Part shown: in pieces, positions 42,390 through 51,155 of the stretch
Layout: each line of letters begins with the position of its first letter
Numbering within the stretch: the first letter of the stretch is position 1
From: Pseudoalteromonas luteoviolacea
GTDB lineage: Bacteria; Pseudomonadota; Gammaproteobacteria; Enterobacterales; Alteromonadaceae
Reading direction: 5' to 3'
Length of the DNA stretch: 64,000 nt
Assembly: GCF_018100925.1 (NCBI RefSeq)
Contig: NZ_JAGJEH010000003.1
Coordinates: 434,001-498,000 of the forward strand
Position numbers and translations under genes: made by a program
Notes under the pieces: generated by a model
Told to the model about the DNA's origin: nothing
Seen by the model: the letters and a program-made list of their open reading frames with translations, nothing else
Databases searched by the model: none

Positions 42390-42639
42390 TGAGCTTTCCT
42401 ATTACTTCTAAAATATCGAGTGAATAAACATCTTCTACTAGACCAATCACATCATTCCATTTCGGACTGTACTCTTTATTTTCCCAGCGCCTGAGAGTGC
42501 GCTCTTCAATCCCATAATTGGCCGCAGACTCGGCTTGAGTGAAGCCGCGCATGCGTCTAGCAAAACGGAGGATCTCCGCGCCAAGCGGAGTTCGCTTATT
42601 TTTAAAAATTCTGTTTGATGAGTAACTTGACTGTGTCAT
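42364..42639 (-). CDS. XRE-family transcriptional regulator
   Basis: This 91-residue protein has an HTH domain at about residues 19-66: EILRFARRMRGFTQAESAAN, then YGIEERTLRRWENKEYSPKW. It is the first gene of the tailocin operon. It is a candidate to bind the GGTCAT/ATGACC dyad in its own upstream region and in the array, but the sequence does not show this directly. It has no autocleavage or peptidase domain, so it is not a CI/LexA-type repressor. Confidence 0.8.
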   Translation of the reverse strand: MTQSSYSSNRIFKNKRTPLGAEILRFARRMRGFTQAESAANYGIEERTLRRWENKEYSPKWNDVIGLVEDVYSLDILEVIGKLNDCDTNNH

Positions 42640-42781
42640 TGCGATCCTTACCGATTGGTCAGTTAAGCTTCTTGGTGATGTGAAATGTGTTCAGCAATTG
42701 GTGAATTATCAGAGCCAAAAGCTGTGAGGTTTATCTAGACTGCTCGCTTTGCAATGTATGCTAATCAGTCCGTATTCTTCG

Positions 42782-42799
42782 GCTTCCTAATAAGGAAGC
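42782..42799 (-). promoter_or_regulatory. Hairpin in the leader of the regulator operon
   Basis: GCTTCCT (42782-42788) pairs with AGGAAGC (42793-42799). No T run follows on either strand, so it is not an obvious terminator; it could be an operator or an RNA structure. Confidence 0.4.
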
Positions 42800-42801
42800 A
42801 T

Positions 42802-42827
42802 TTGTTCTCATATATAATTATGAACAA
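42802..42827. promoter_or_regulatory. TTGTTC/GAACAA dyad upstream of the regulator gene
   Basis: TTGTTC (42802-42807) and GAACAA (42822-42827) flank an A/T-rich core with further partial symmetry. It looks like a repressor operator. It is not a canonical LexA site. Confidence 0.4.
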
Positions 42828-42895
42828 TTATTGAGGTGCTCTGAGCAACATAGAAGTTAACGGCTTTTCTTCATAGCTTTGCTGAGCATAGGTAA

Positions 42896-42937
42896 ATAAT
42901 ACCTTTTTTTAGGAGTTGAAACAGGTCAAAAATGCCC
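42896..42937 (-). promoter_or_regulatory. Operon promoter P0, same motif as the array boxes
   Basis: On the minus strand GGGCATTTTTGACC (42924-42937) is followed after 22 bases by TATTAT (42896-42901) and then by ACCTATGCT, identical over nine bases and in spacing to the array at 20.8-22 kb. It reads toward the XRE/antiterminator/lysis genes. The rest of 42640-43223 contains a long leader with the hairpin and dyad listed and, presumably, the divergent ettA promoter. Confidence 0.7.
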
Positions 42938-43223
42938 TAACAATAAAGACTTAAAAAAAATGCTCTTATTTCCCACATATTAAACACCACACTTTGTTTC
43001 AATTTATTTTCAAATGTAAACAAATTAAATTAAGCTCTTTTGAGCAATAAAGATTGATGATTTGCAGTCGGTAGTTAGTGATCCCAGAGGTGCTACTGAC
43101 CTTGTTTCGTATCAAAAAGTACTCAAGTCAAGCTAACTTGCCACCTAATCTTCTGACTTGCATTGAATGCACCGTAAGTTGTAACTACAATAGCGGAAAT
43201 AAAAAATAAGTCGGAACAGATTC

Positions 43224-44888
43224 ATGGCTCAATATATTTATACAATGTCGCGGGTGAGCAAAGTTGTGCCACCTAAGCGCACTATCCTAAAAGATATTTC
43301 TTTGTGTTTTTTCCCTGGCGCGAAAATTGGTGTACTTGGTCTAAATGGCGCAGGTAAGTCTACCCTACTGCGCATCATGGCAGGTGTAGACACTGAGTTT
43401 GAAGGGGAAGCTCGTCCACAACCCGGTACGAAAATTGGTTACCTACCACAGGAACCAGTATTAGACGAAAGCAAAACCGTCCGCGAAACCATCGAAGAAG
43501 CCGTAAGTGAAGTTAAAAATGCACTTACGCGTCTAGATGAAGTTTATGCAGAGTATGCGATGGACGGAGCTGACTTCGACGCGCTAGCAAAAGAGCAAGG
43601 CGAACTGGAAGCGATCATTCAAGCTCATGACGGTCATAACTTAGACAATGCACTAGAGCGTGCGGCTGATGCATTGCGATTACCAGAATGGGATGCAAAA
43701 ATTGAAAACTTGTCTGGTGGTGAAAGACGCCGTGTTGCAATTTGTCGCCTCCTACTTGAAAAGCCGGACATGCTGCTTCTGGACGAACCGACCAACCACC
43801 TTGATGCCGAATCGGTCGCATGGCTTGAACGCTTCCTGCACGACTATGAAGGTACTGTTGTCGCAATTACCCACGACCGTTACTTCTTAGACAACGTTGC
43901 AGGTTGGATCTTAGAATTAGACCGCGGCCATGGTATCCCTTGGGAAGGTAACTACACTTCTTGGCTTGAGCAAAAAGATGCACGTCTTAAACAAGAAGAA
44001 AAATCTGAGAAAGCACGCCAAAAATCAATTGAAAAAGAACTCGAGTGGGTTCGTTCAAATCCAAAAGGCCGTCAAGCGAAGTCAAAAGCACGTATGGCTC
44101 AGTTTACTGAACTTCAGCAGTCAGATTATCAAAAGCGTAACGAGACCAATGAACTCTTTATTCCACCTGGTCCACGCTTAGGTGATCAAGTTATTGAAGT
44201 GAATAACCTGAAAAAAGGCTTTGGCGACCGCGTTCTAATTGACGACCTAAGCTTCTCTATGCCAAAAGGGGCTATCGTCGGTATTATCGGTGCCAACGGT
44301 GCGGGTAAATCAACACTATTTAGAATGCTAAGCGGTGAAGAACAACCGGACAGTGGTGAGATCAAATTAGGTGACACTGTCGAACTTGCTACTGTTGAGC
44401 AGTTCCGTGATAACATGGACGACGGCAACACGGTTTTCCAAGAGATTTCTAATGGCCAAGATATTCTTAAAATTGGCAACTTTGAAATCCCAAGCCGTGC
44501 CTATGTTGGTCGTTTTAACTTTAAAGGAAACGACCAGCAAAAGTTCGTAAAAGAACTCTCTGGTGGTGAACGTAATCGTCTACACCTTGCTAAACTGCTA
44601 AAAGCGGGTGGCAACGTGATCCTACTGGATGAACCAACCAACGACCTTGACGTTGAAACGCTACGCGCATTGGAAAACGCAATTTTGGAATTCCCAGGCT
44701 GTGTTATGTGTATTTCGCACGACCGTTGGTTCCTTGACCGTATCGCAACGCACATTCTCGATTACCGTGACGAGGGTCAAATTAACTTCTTTGATGGTAA
44801 CTATACTGAATACGAAGAGTGGTTAAAGAAAACTTTTGGTGCTGAAGCGGCTGAGCCTAAGCGTATCAAATACAAAAAGATCGGTTAA
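43224..44888 (+). CDS. ettA: Energy-dependent translational throttle protein EttA (ABC-F)
   Basis: This 554-residue ABC-F ATPase binds the ribosomal E site and gates the first elongation step according to ATP/ADP. Two ABC modules are visible: Walker A GLNGAGKST at residues 39-47 and GANGAGKST near 355; signatures LSGGERRR and LSGGERNR; Walker B LLLDEPTNHLD and VILLDEPTNDLD. The arm and linker (KSEKARQKSIEKELEWVRSN, KGRQAKSKARMAQF) match EttA. Length equals E. coli EttA. It forms the right border of the tailocin cluster and is divergent from it. Confidence 0.95.
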   Translation: MAQYIYTMSRVSKVVPPKRTILKDISLCFFPGAKIGVLGLNGAGKSTLLRIMAGVDTEFEGEARPQPGTKIGYLPQEPVLDESKTVRETIEEAVSEVKNALTRLDEVYAEYAMDGADFDALAKEQGELEAIIQAHDGHNLDNALERAADALRLPEWDAKIENLSGGERRRVAICRLLLEKPDMLLLDEPTNHLDAESVAWLERFLHDYEGTVVAITHDRYFLDNVAGWILELDRGHGIPWEGNYTSWLEQKDARLKQEEKSEKARQKSIEKELEWVRSNPKGRQAKSKARMAQFTELQQSDYQKRNETNELFIPPGPRLGDQVIEVNNLKKGFGDRVLIDDLSFSMPKGAIVGIIGANGAGKSTLFRMLSGEEQPDSGEIKLGDTVELATVEQFRDNMDDGNTVFQEISNGQDILKIGNFEIPSRAYVGRFNFKGNDQQKFVKELSGGERNRLHLAKLLKAGGNVILLDEPTNDLDVETLRALENAILEFPGCVMCISHDRWFLDRIATHILDYRDEGQINFFDGNYTEYEEWLKKTFGAEAAEPKRIKYKKIG

Positions 44889-44911
44889 TTCGAACCGCTT
44901 TTGAATTACAA

Positions 44912-44940
44912 GCCCTGACCTTTTTCAGGGCTTTTTTATA
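44912..44940 (+). terminator. Terminator after ettA
   Basis: AAGCCCTGA pairs with TCAGGGCTT, followed by TTTTTAT. Confidence 0.85.
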
Positions 44941-44999
44941 TCTGGTTAGTCCGCCAAAATATGACTAAACTTGAATTAACAGTATGACGAGATCAACTT

Positions 45000-45362
45000 A
45001 TGACAGAACGCAGAAAATTTTCCCGGATTCTATTTTCTAACGCAGCCACGCTGATGACAACCACTGGTGATTATCAGTGCGAAATTATTGACTTGTCATT
45101 AAATGGGGCTCTTATCACGCTCCCTATTGGACTCACTCCACTGAAAGGACAACCGGCTAGTTTAAAATTTATGCTGCCAGGCAGTGAAATTGAAATAAAC
45201 ATGGAAGTCGAAATTCGCCATATCGAGGAAGCTCATTTAGGATTACACTGTGCACAGATAGACATAGATAGTGTTACCCACTTGAAACGTTTGATAGAAT
45301 TAAACATCGGTGATGATGATATTCTTCACCGTGAATTGGAGCACTTACTACTTCACGAATAA
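45000..45362 (+). CDS. PilZ-domain c-di-GMP-binding protein
   Basis: This 120-residue single-domain protein has the PilZ signature in two parts: RRKFSR near the N-terminus (RxxxR) and DLSLNGA near residue 35 (D-x-S-x-x-G). It probably binds cyclic di-GMP and acts on motility or surface functions; the partner is unknown. It lies 23 bases upstream of the DUF350 gene and may be co-transcribed. Confidence 0.88.
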   Translation: MTERRKFSRILFSNAATLMTTTGDYQCEIIDLSLNGALITLPIGLTPLKGQPASLKFMLPGSEIEINMEVEIRHIEEAHLGLHCAQIDIDSVTHLKRLIELNIGDDDILHRELEHLLLHE

Positions 45363-45385
45363 GAACATAAAAGGTATATAACCCC

Positions 45386-45790
45386 ATGATTTTGGAGTCT
45401 TTACAGGGATTCATTCCATTTATTTTGTATTTTTTGATCGGCTACCTGCTGATCCTGACTTTTTTATATGTTTATACCAAAGTAACACCACACTGTGAGT
45501 GGAAATTGGTAAAAGAAGATAATCCAGCAGCGGCAACAGCATTTGGCGGCACATTGATTGGTTTCACTCTGCCAATTGCCAGCGCAGCAGTCAACGCAGT
45601 TTCCTTGGTAGATTTTGCAATTTGGGGCATCATTGCGGGTGTAATGCAGCTAGTAACTTTCTTTCTAGTACGTCTATACATGCCTAAATTGTCCGAGAAA
45701 ATTGAAAACAATCATATAAGCGCTGGATTGTTTCTAGGTGGAGCTTCACTGGCAACGGGTATTCTTAATGCTGCCTGTATGACCTATTAA
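45386..45790 (+). CDS. DUF350 (YjfL-like) membrane protein
   Basis: This 134-residue polytopic membrane protein fits DUF350: ILYFLIGYLLILTFLYVYTK, then AATAFGGTLIGFTLPIASAA and FAIWGIIAGVMQLVTFFLVR, about four helices. In E. coli yjfL is followed by yjfM and yjfC; the same order is found here. Biochemical role is not known. Confidence 0.85.
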   Translation: MILESLQGFIPFILYFLIGYLLILTFLYVYTKVTPHCEWKLVKEDNPAAATAFGGTLIGFTLPIASAAVNAVSLVDFAIWGIIAGVMQLVTFFLVRLYMPKLSEKIENNHISAGLFLGGASLATGILNAACMTY

Positions 45791-45799
45791 GGAGTAAGT

Positions 45800-46393
45800 A
45801 TGAAACGCAGCAAGCAAATCAAACTTACTCTAGTGATGGGCACCACAGCAGGTTTAGCTGGCTGTTCAGACTCTGAAGAATCTGCATTACTCTTTGAAGA
45901 TGTGAATGAGTGCACTTCATTTGGTGTTGAGACAGAGTCGTGCTTATATCATTACGAACAAGCCAAAGATCAACATCTATCGGAAGCTCCGCGATATGCT
46001 ACTGAGCAGCTGTGTGAAAGCGACTTTGGGTATGAGCGATGTGAGAATAATGGCGGTTTATGGCGTCCCGTTATGGCAGGCTTTATGGTTGCGTTACTTG
46101 CAGAAGCCGTAGACGAAGGTCTAGATGCGATGAAAAAACGCAAAAAAAGAAAAGCAGCCTTTTTAAGCGGAAAATATTACTCTGGTGCCAAACCTCTTTA
46201 TCGCAGCAAAGATGATTTTTTTCAATATCGTAATGCACAAAATAACGTTGTTTCCAGCGTCAACTCCGCCGGCACAACAACAGTAAAAAGCACGTCGATC
46301 AACTATCAACCTAAACCGAGTAAAACCGTAACACGAACAAAAAGTCGTGGTGGATTTGGCCGCAGTGCCAGTTCGAGGAGCTGGGGGGGATAA
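45800..46393 (+). CDS. DUF1190 (YjfM/YgiB-like) lipoprotein
   Basis: This 197-residue protein has a lipobox (GLAGC) after a short signal peptide, paired cysteines (NECTSFGVETESCLYHYEQA, TEQLCESDFGYERCENNGGL) and a low-complexity Ser/Arg/Gly C-terminus (SRGGFGRSASSRSWGG), as in DUF1190 proteins. It sits between DUF350 and the ATP-grasp ligase-like gene, the standard arrangement. Confidence 0.85.
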   Translation: MKRSKQIKLTLVMGTTAGLAGCSDSEESALLFEDVNECTSFGVETESCLYHYEQAKDQHLSEAPRYATEQLCESDFGYERCENNGGLWRPVMAGFMVALLAEAVDEGLDAMKKRKKRKAAFLSGKYYSGAKPLYRSKDDFFQYRNAQNNVVSSVNSAGTTTVKSTSINYQPKPSKTVTRTKSRGGFGRSASSRSWGG

Positions 46394-46430
46394 CCTCTCC
46401 CTCCTCACAGTAAACCAACTCCTACACATT

Positions 46431-47600
46431 ATGCTAAGAATACCGATCCAGCCTAGAGCTGACTGGCAACAGCAAGCCAATGCATTGGGCTTTAAATTTC
46501 ATACTATGCATGGTCAACCCTATTGGGATGAAAGTGCCTACTACCAATTTACCCTGACGCAAATAGAACAAGATATTGAAGCTCCAACGCAAGAGCTTCA
46601 TGAGATGCTGCTCTTTTTAGTTGATAAAATATGTGATGACGATGAGTTATTGCACCGCTTTGCTATCCCAGAAAAGTTCTGGTCGACAGTCAGGCGCTCA
46701 TGGCTGCGCAAAGATCCTCATCTCTACGGTCGCTTTGATTTCTGCTATGACGGCACCTCCCATGCTAAGCTCTTAGAAGCCAATTATGATACGCCGACAT
46801 CATTGTTTGAAACAGCTTATTGGCAATGGATGTGGTTAGAGCAGCAAGTATCAGCCGGAAGCCTGCCGAGAAGCAGTGATCAATACAATAGTATTCAGGA
46901 GCAGCTGATCTCTCGATTTCGTCATATACACAAGTTCAATCGAACTCATGTCCTGCATTTTAGTTGCTGCAAAGATACAGAAGAAGACAAAGGTACGGTG
47001 GACTACCTCAGAAGTTGCGCTCTTGAAGCGGGCATCCCCTGTCGATTCACCTACATTGAAGATATTGGGCTCAGCACTGAAAATCGTTTTACAGATCTGG
47101 CAGACAATGCCATCGACTGGTGTTTTAAGTTATATCCATGGGAGTTTATGTTTAATGATGAGTATGCGGATCCGTTGCAAACTCTGTCCACTCAATGGTT
47201 AGAGCCAGCTTGGAAATCAATACTATCCAACAAAGCCATTTTACCTTTGCTATGGCAATACTTTCCAAACCACCCCAATTTACTACCAGCTTATTTTAGT
47301 GATCAAAAATACAAACTAGACACGCGAAAAGGCAGTGTTAAGAAACCTATTTTCTCGCGTGAGGGAGCAAATATTGAAATTTTAAGAGAAGGGCAAGTGA
47401 TAGCGCATTCTACTGGCACTTATGGTGATGAAGGTTTTATATATCAAGAGTTTAAAGCACTACCAAAATTTGCAGGTGAACATATTGTGGTCGGCAGTTG
47501 GATGATAGGCGACCAACCTGCAGGGATTGGGCTGAGAGCTGATACGAGTTTAATCACACAAGATATGAGTCGTTTCGTACCTCACATAATATTGGGTTGA
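46431..47600 (+). CDS. YjfC/YgiC-like glutathionylspermidine synthase-family ATP-grasp protein
   Basis: This 389-residue protein matches the C-terminal synthetase domain family of glutathionylspermidine synthase: WSTVRRSWLRKDPHLYGRFD, DGTSHAKLLEANYDTPTSLF, IDWCFKLYPWEFMFNDEYAD and KKPIFSREGANIEIL. It probably ligates an amine to a peptide or acid; substrate unknown. The ATG at 46431 is chosen; an ORF opening 28 codons earlier overlaps the DUF1190 gene. It is the last gene of the YjfL-M-C-type operon. Confidence 0.87.
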   Translation: MLRIPIQPRADWQQQANALGFKFHTMHGQPYWDESAYYQFTLTQIEQDIEAPTQELHEMLLFLVDKICDDDELLHRFAIPEKFWSTVRRSWLRKDPHLYGRFDFCYDGTSHAKLLEANYDTPTSLFETAYWQWMWLEQQVSAGSLPRSSDQYNSIQEQLISRFRHIHKFNRTHVLHFSCCKDTEEDKGTVDYLRSCALEAGIPCRFTYIEDIGLSTENRFTDLADNAIDWCFKLYPWEFMFNDEYADPLQTLSTQWLEPAWKSILSNKAILPLLWQYFPNHPNLLPAYFSDQKYKLDTRKGSVKKPIFSREGANIEILREGQVIAHSTGTYGDEGFIYQEFKALPKFAGEHIVVGSWMIGDQPAGIGLRADTSLITQDMSRFVPHIILG

Positions 47601-47616
47601 TAGCACACTCATGGTG

Positions 47617-47646
47617 ACAAAAAAGCAGTCTCTCGACTGCTTTTTA
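47617..47646. terminator. Bidirectional terminator
   Basis: AAAAGCAGTC and GACTGCTTTT form a 10-bp stem around 4 bases, with T/A runs on both sides; it serves the YjfC-like gene (+) and cheR (-). Confidence 0.88.
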
Positions 47647-47648
47647 GA

Positions 47649-48482
47649 TTAGGATTTCTTCTGGTAAATTATCCCTGGGTTACAACGTAACATTTCAAAG
47701 TCGTTGCTTAGTCCCGCCATCGACTCTGATGCTCCCAAAAACAAATAACCATTTGGATTCAATGCCTGAGCAAACTGAGAAATGATTTTCGCTTTGACTT
47801 CAGGAGAAAAATAAATCAATACGTTACGGCAGAAGATAACGTCAAACTTACCCAAAAGCGCGTAGGAATCCAGTAGGTTTAAATGACGGAAATTGACCAT
47901 TTTTCGAATTGGGTCAACAACTCGTGCCATCCCATTTCCACTGTCCATAAAAAACTTTTTACGTCTTTCAGGAGATAACCCTCGCGCCAGCGCTAATGCA
48001 TCATATTCGGCATTTTTACACATATCCAGCATGGTGTTAGAAATATCTGTACCCACCACTTGTGCGCCCATCTTTAACGCACCAGGGTTTTGCGATTGAT
48101 ACTCACTGGTTGACATCGCAATCGAGTAAGGCTCTTGGCCTGAAGAACTCGCCGCTGACCAAATCTTTACGGGCCTGCGTAAATCCTTAAATTCAGGATA
48201 AATTTTCTTTTTAAGCAGTTCAAACGGGTATTGATCTCGAAACCACAAAGTCTCATTCGTCGTCATCGCATCGACCACAGCAGCTCTGAGCTGTCTTTCG
48301 TGTGGGCTGAGCGTTTTTGTTACCAAAGACGATAATGAATCGACATTAAATCGGGACATTAAAGGCGCAAGGCGGCTTTTGACCAAATAAAGCTTATTAT
48401 CGCCAAGTACTATGCCACACTGCTGCTCTAAAAAGGTGCGAAACTGATCGTACTCGCTTTGCTCTAAATGTTTATTTTCCAA
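47649..48482 (-). CDS. cheR: Chemotaxis protein methyltransferase CheR
   Basis: This 277-residue SAM-dependent enzyme methylates glutamates on chemoreceptors. It has the N-terminal CheR helical domain (FRTFLEQQCGIVLGDNKLYL), TTNETLWFRDQYPFELLK, the SAM-binding KIWSAASSSGQEPYSIAM and FDVIFCRNVLIYFSPEVKAK. It follows cheV by 16 bases and the pair is close to the flgA-M-N genes, a grouping common in Vibrio and Shewanella. Confidence 0.93.
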   Translation of the reverse strand: MENKHLEQSEYDQFRTFLEQQCGIVLGDNKLYLVKSRLAPLMSRFNVDSLSSLVTKTLSPHERQLRAAVVDAMTTNETLWFRDQYPFELLKKKIYPEFKDLRRPVKIWSAASSSGQEPYSIAMSTSEYQSQNPGALKMGAQVVGTDISNTMLDMCKNAEYDALALARGLSPERRKKFFMDSGNGMARVVDPIRKMVNFRHLNLLDSYALLGKFDVIFCRNVLIYFSPEVKAKIISQFAQALNPNGYLFLGASESMAGLSNDFEMLRCNPGIIYQKKS

Positions 48483-48498
48483 GGTTTACCACCACTTA

Positions 48499-49431
48499 TT
48501 AATCACAATGAACCCATTTTTTCACAGCCGAAGCCAGCTCATCCGGGTTAAATTTGGCAATAAAGTCATCTGCACCCACTTTTTCAATCATTGCCTGATT
48601 GAATACCCCACTTAGTGAAGTATGTAGGATGACATGTAAAGGCGCTAGTTTAGGATCTGCCTTAATTTCAGCCGTTAAGGTATAGCCATCCATTTCTGGC
48701 ATCTCTACATCAGAAATTAATAACCCAACACGCTCTGTGATGTCGTTTTGGCAATCTACTTCTGCAATTTCTTTGAGCCTGATTAGCGCTTCTTTACCAT
48801 TTTTCGCTAGTTCAGTTTGCACACCCAAAGGTTCAAGTGCTCTTTTTACTTGGTTTCGTGCAACGGCAGAGTCGTCTGCAATGAATACAATACGTTCACC
48901 AAGGTCTTTTTGCATCTCGCCATCTGCGACAATATCTTGACTAACTTCAGTATTTATTGGGCAGATTTCGTTCAAGATTTTTTCAACGTCAAGGATCTCT
49001 ACCAGTTCTTCTTCGATTTCTGTCACCGCTGTCACGTATGAATAGCGACCAGCTCCCGATGGCGGAGGCATGATTCGTTCCCAATTCATGTTCACGATAC
49101 GCTCAACAGCACCAACTAAAAAGCCCTGCACAGAGCGGTTGTATTCGGCAATGATCACAAAACAGTTTTTAATATCTTCAATTGGGGGACCACCTACCGC
49201 AAGCGACATATCAATTACGGAAATAGTTTGGCCACGAATATGTGCAACACCACGCACATACGAATTAGATTTTGGCATGGCTGTAAGAGGTGGGCACTGC
49301 AATACTTCTCTTACTTTAAAAACATTGATACCGAAGCGTTGGCGCCCCTTCAAACGAAAGAGTAATAGTTCAAGTCGGTTTTGACCCACCAACTGTGTTC
49401 GTTGGTTAACTGAGTCTAAAATACCTGCCAT
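48499..49431 (-). CDS. cheV: Chemotaxis coupling protein CheV
   Basis: This 310-residue protein has an N-terminal CheW-like domain (residues about 20-160: LLFRLKGRQRFGINVFKVRE, VRGVAHIRGQTISVIDMSLA) and a C-terminal response-regulator receiver (about 180-305: IVFIADDSAVARNQVKRALE, with Asp in LLISDVEMPEMDGYTL, and HVILHTSLSG). It couples receptors to CheA with phosphorylation-dependent control. It is divergent from flgA. Confidence 0.93.
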   Translation of the reverse strand: MAGILDSVNQRTQLVGQNRLELLLFRLKGRQRFGINVFKVREVLQCPPLTAMPKSNSYVRGVAHIRGQTISVIDMSLAVGGPPIEDIKNCFVIIAEYNRSVQGFLVGAVERIVNMNWERIMPPPSGAGRYSYVTAVTEIEEELVEILDVEKILNEICPINTEVSQDIVADGEMQKDLGERIVFIADDSAVARNQVKRALEPLGVQTELAKNGKEALIRLKEIAEVDCQNDITERVGLLISDVEMPEMDGYTLTAEIKADPKLAPLHVILHTSLSGVFNQAMIEKVGADDFIAKFNPDELASAVKKWVHCD

Positions 49432-49571
49432 TTCATTCTCCTACTCAAAATACAGCTTATCGGAACAATGTTTGCTTGTCATATAGCATTCAAAGTTGCC
49501 CTTGAAGCGGTGAAGCAATTCACGCAAAATCTTTATACCTTGTTTCACCCCATAAGCATAGTCGAAACATC

Positions 49572-50279
49572 ATGAGTTTGTTAAAAAATACAATTGCAGT
49601 TCAATTCTTTCTCATTTTGGCATATTTTTTAGCCAAGCAGCCTGTTTACGCTCACACCTATGAGCCAGAACAAATTCAGGAAGTCGCAATAAAGTATGTG
49701 GAAAAACATACCACTGCGGACCCAAAAGGGGAAGTTAATGTCTCTGCGTTACCACTGGATTCTCGGCTCCCCAATCGACAATGTAAGTTGCCACTAAAAG
49801 TTTCTAGCAAAGCTTCTCCTCCTTTTAACCGTCAAGTTACAGTGCAGGTCCGCTGTAACGACAAGAAGAACTGGGTACAATTTGTGCATATAAAAATAGA
49901 AACTTTATATCCGGTCATTGTCAGCACTCAGCAGCTGGACAAGGGGACTGTATTGCAAGTTGGCGATCTGAAAATGGCAATGCGTCCAAAACACTTTGTT
50001 CGCGCTTCAAACATTGATAGCATTGATATGTTGGTTGGTAGTAAAACGAAACGTCGCATCCAAGCTGACAAAGCCATCAATTTGCGTCATGTTTGTATGG
50101 TTTGTAAAGGAGACTCTGTCATAATAGTGGCAGGCAATGGGCACTTTGCTATCAAAACTCAGGGGATCGCCCTGCAAGATGGCAATCTCGGCGAGCAAAT
50201 TCGTGTAAAAAATGTAAAATCAGGGAAAACCATCCGAGCACGCGTAAAAGATGTTGATTCAGTTGCGGTCAATATTTAA
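49572..50279 (+). CDS. flgA: Flagellar P-ring assembly chaperone FlgA
   Basis: This 235-residue periplasmic protein has an N-terminal signal-like hydrophobic stretch (IAVQFFLILAYFLAKQPVYA), and a C-terminal SAF-type domain (VIVSTQQLDKGTVLQVGDLK, GKTIRARVKDVDSVAVNI). It assists assembly of the P ring. It is followed by flgM and flgN as in Salmonella-type order. Confidence 0.92.
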   Translation: MSLLKNTIAVQFFLILAYFLAKQPVYAHTYEPEQIQEVAIKYVEKHTTADPKGEVNVSALPLDSRLPNRQCKLPLKVSSKASPPFNRQVTVQVRCNDKKNWVQFVHIKIETLYPVIVSTQQLDKGTVLQVGDLKMAMRPKHFVRASNIDSIDMLVGSKTKRRIQADKAINLRHVCMVCKGDSVIIVAGNGHFAIKTQGIALQDGNLGEQIRVKNVKSGKTIRARVKDVDSVAVNI

Positions 50280-50288
50280 AATTTTTGC

Positions 50289-50315
50289 TAAAGTTAGTAG
50301 TGGAATGGTCGATAA
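50289..50315 (+). promoter_or_regulatory. Sigma-28 (FliA) type promoter for flgM-flgN
   Basis: TAAAGTTA (50289-50296), 11 bases, GTCGATAA (50308-50315): one mismatch in each half to TAAAGTTT-N11-GCCGATAA. It lies 35 bases before the chosen flgM start and supports that start over the longer ORF beginning at 50285. Confidence 0.7.
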
Positions 50316-50350
50316 AAAGACTGAAACAACTATTTATATGGGTCAATGTC

Positions 50351-50674
50351 ATGGTTAATAACATTAACGGTCAAAATCAGCCAAACAATGTTGCTAATAA
50401 TATTAAGCAACAACGTGCTGAATTGCAAAGAAATGATGCAAGTAATACGGCAACAAAGCCTGCTGCTCAACAAAAAGCGGCCTCAGATTCGGTTAGCTTG
50501 ACGCCACAGGCACAGCAATTAAAAGGCTTGCAAGACAAAGCACAACAAACTCCAGCATTTGATAGTAAGAAAGTAGAAGAGCTTAAAAAAGCCATTTCAG
50601 AAGGCAAGTATCAGGTTGACGCTGAGAAACTTGCCAAAAATATAGCGGCATTTGAATTCGATTTATATGGATAA
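50351..50674 (+). CDS. flgM: Anti-sigma-28 factor FlgM
   Basis: This 107-residue small protein binds FliA until exported through the hook-basal body. The start MVNNINGQNQPNNVANNI is chosen because the longer in-frame reading would include the FliA-type promoter. The C-terminal half carries the FliA-binding region: FDSKKVEELKKAISEGKYQV, DAEKLAKNIAAFEFDLYG. It overlaps flgN by 8 bases. Confidence 0.92.
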   Translation: MVNNINGQNQPNNVANNIKQQRAELQRNDASNTATKPAAQQKAASDSVSLTPQAQQLKGLQDKAQQTPAFDSKKVEELKKAISEGKYQVDAEKLAKNIAAFEFDLYG

Positions 50675-51095
50675 AGATATTGAGCTGTGTATACAGCAAC
50701 TTACGGCACAAATTACATCACTAGAAGCTTTGACCCAGCTTCTAGACGATGAACTAACCGCGCTCAGTTCTAGAAACGGCGATGGCTTAAAAGATATCGC
50801 GCGGCAAAAAATTACCTTCTTAAATACAATACAGAAGACTGATAAAAGTTTATCAACTTACCCGAAAGAGTTGTTTCAAGATCCGGATGTGGCGCCCTTA
50901 ACGGAGCAAATCAATTTATTGCTAATCAAATGCAAAAACCAAAATGAGGTGAATGCCAAGGCAGCTCATTTAGCACATATGACAGTGCGTGAATTAAAAG
51001 AGATATTGATTGGCAGGCCAATGTCGACCACTTACACTGAAGAAGGAAATGTGGTTGAAAACGTAGGCGAAATCGTCAAAAACCTCAAAGCTTAA
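50667..51095 (+). CDS. flgN: Flagellar export chaperone FlgN
   Basis: This 142-residue helical protein (MDKDIELCIQQLTAQITSLE, LTQLLDDELTALSSRNGDGL, ELKEILIGRPMSTTY) is FlgN-like and chaperones hook-filament junction proteins FlgK and FlgL. The start at 50667 lies inside the last codons of flgM, implying coupling. Confidence 0.9.
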   Translation: MDKDIELCIQQLTAQITSLEALTQLLDDELTALSSRNGDGLKDIARQKITFLNTIQKTDKSLSTYPKELFQDPDVAPLTEQINLLLIKCKNQNEVNAKAAHLAHMTVRELKEILIGRPMSTTYTEEGNVVENVGEIVKNLKA

Positions 51096-51107
51096 GTTAA
51101 TCTTAGC

Positions 51108-51144
51108 GACAAAAAAAAGCACTGTGTCGACAGTGCTTTTTTTT
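51108..51144. terminator. Bidirectional terminator between flgN and flgP
   Basis: AAAAGCACTGT and ACAGTGCTTTT around a 4-base loop, with A8 and T8 flanks; serves flgN (+) and flgP (-). Confidence 0.9.
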
Positions 51145-51155
51145 GTTAGAAATGG

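Noticed and set aside
6049..42639. Complete prophage or P2-like phage
   Set aside because: Capsid, portal, terminase, replication and integrase genes are all absent, and no att repeats were seen at the borders.
6049..42639. Type VI secretion system or eCIS/MAC-type injection system
   Set aside because: D, X, U, FI, FII and E/E' follow P2 families, and a lysis module is present; no TssM/TssJ membrane complex, no ClpV and no eCIS AAA ATPase were found.
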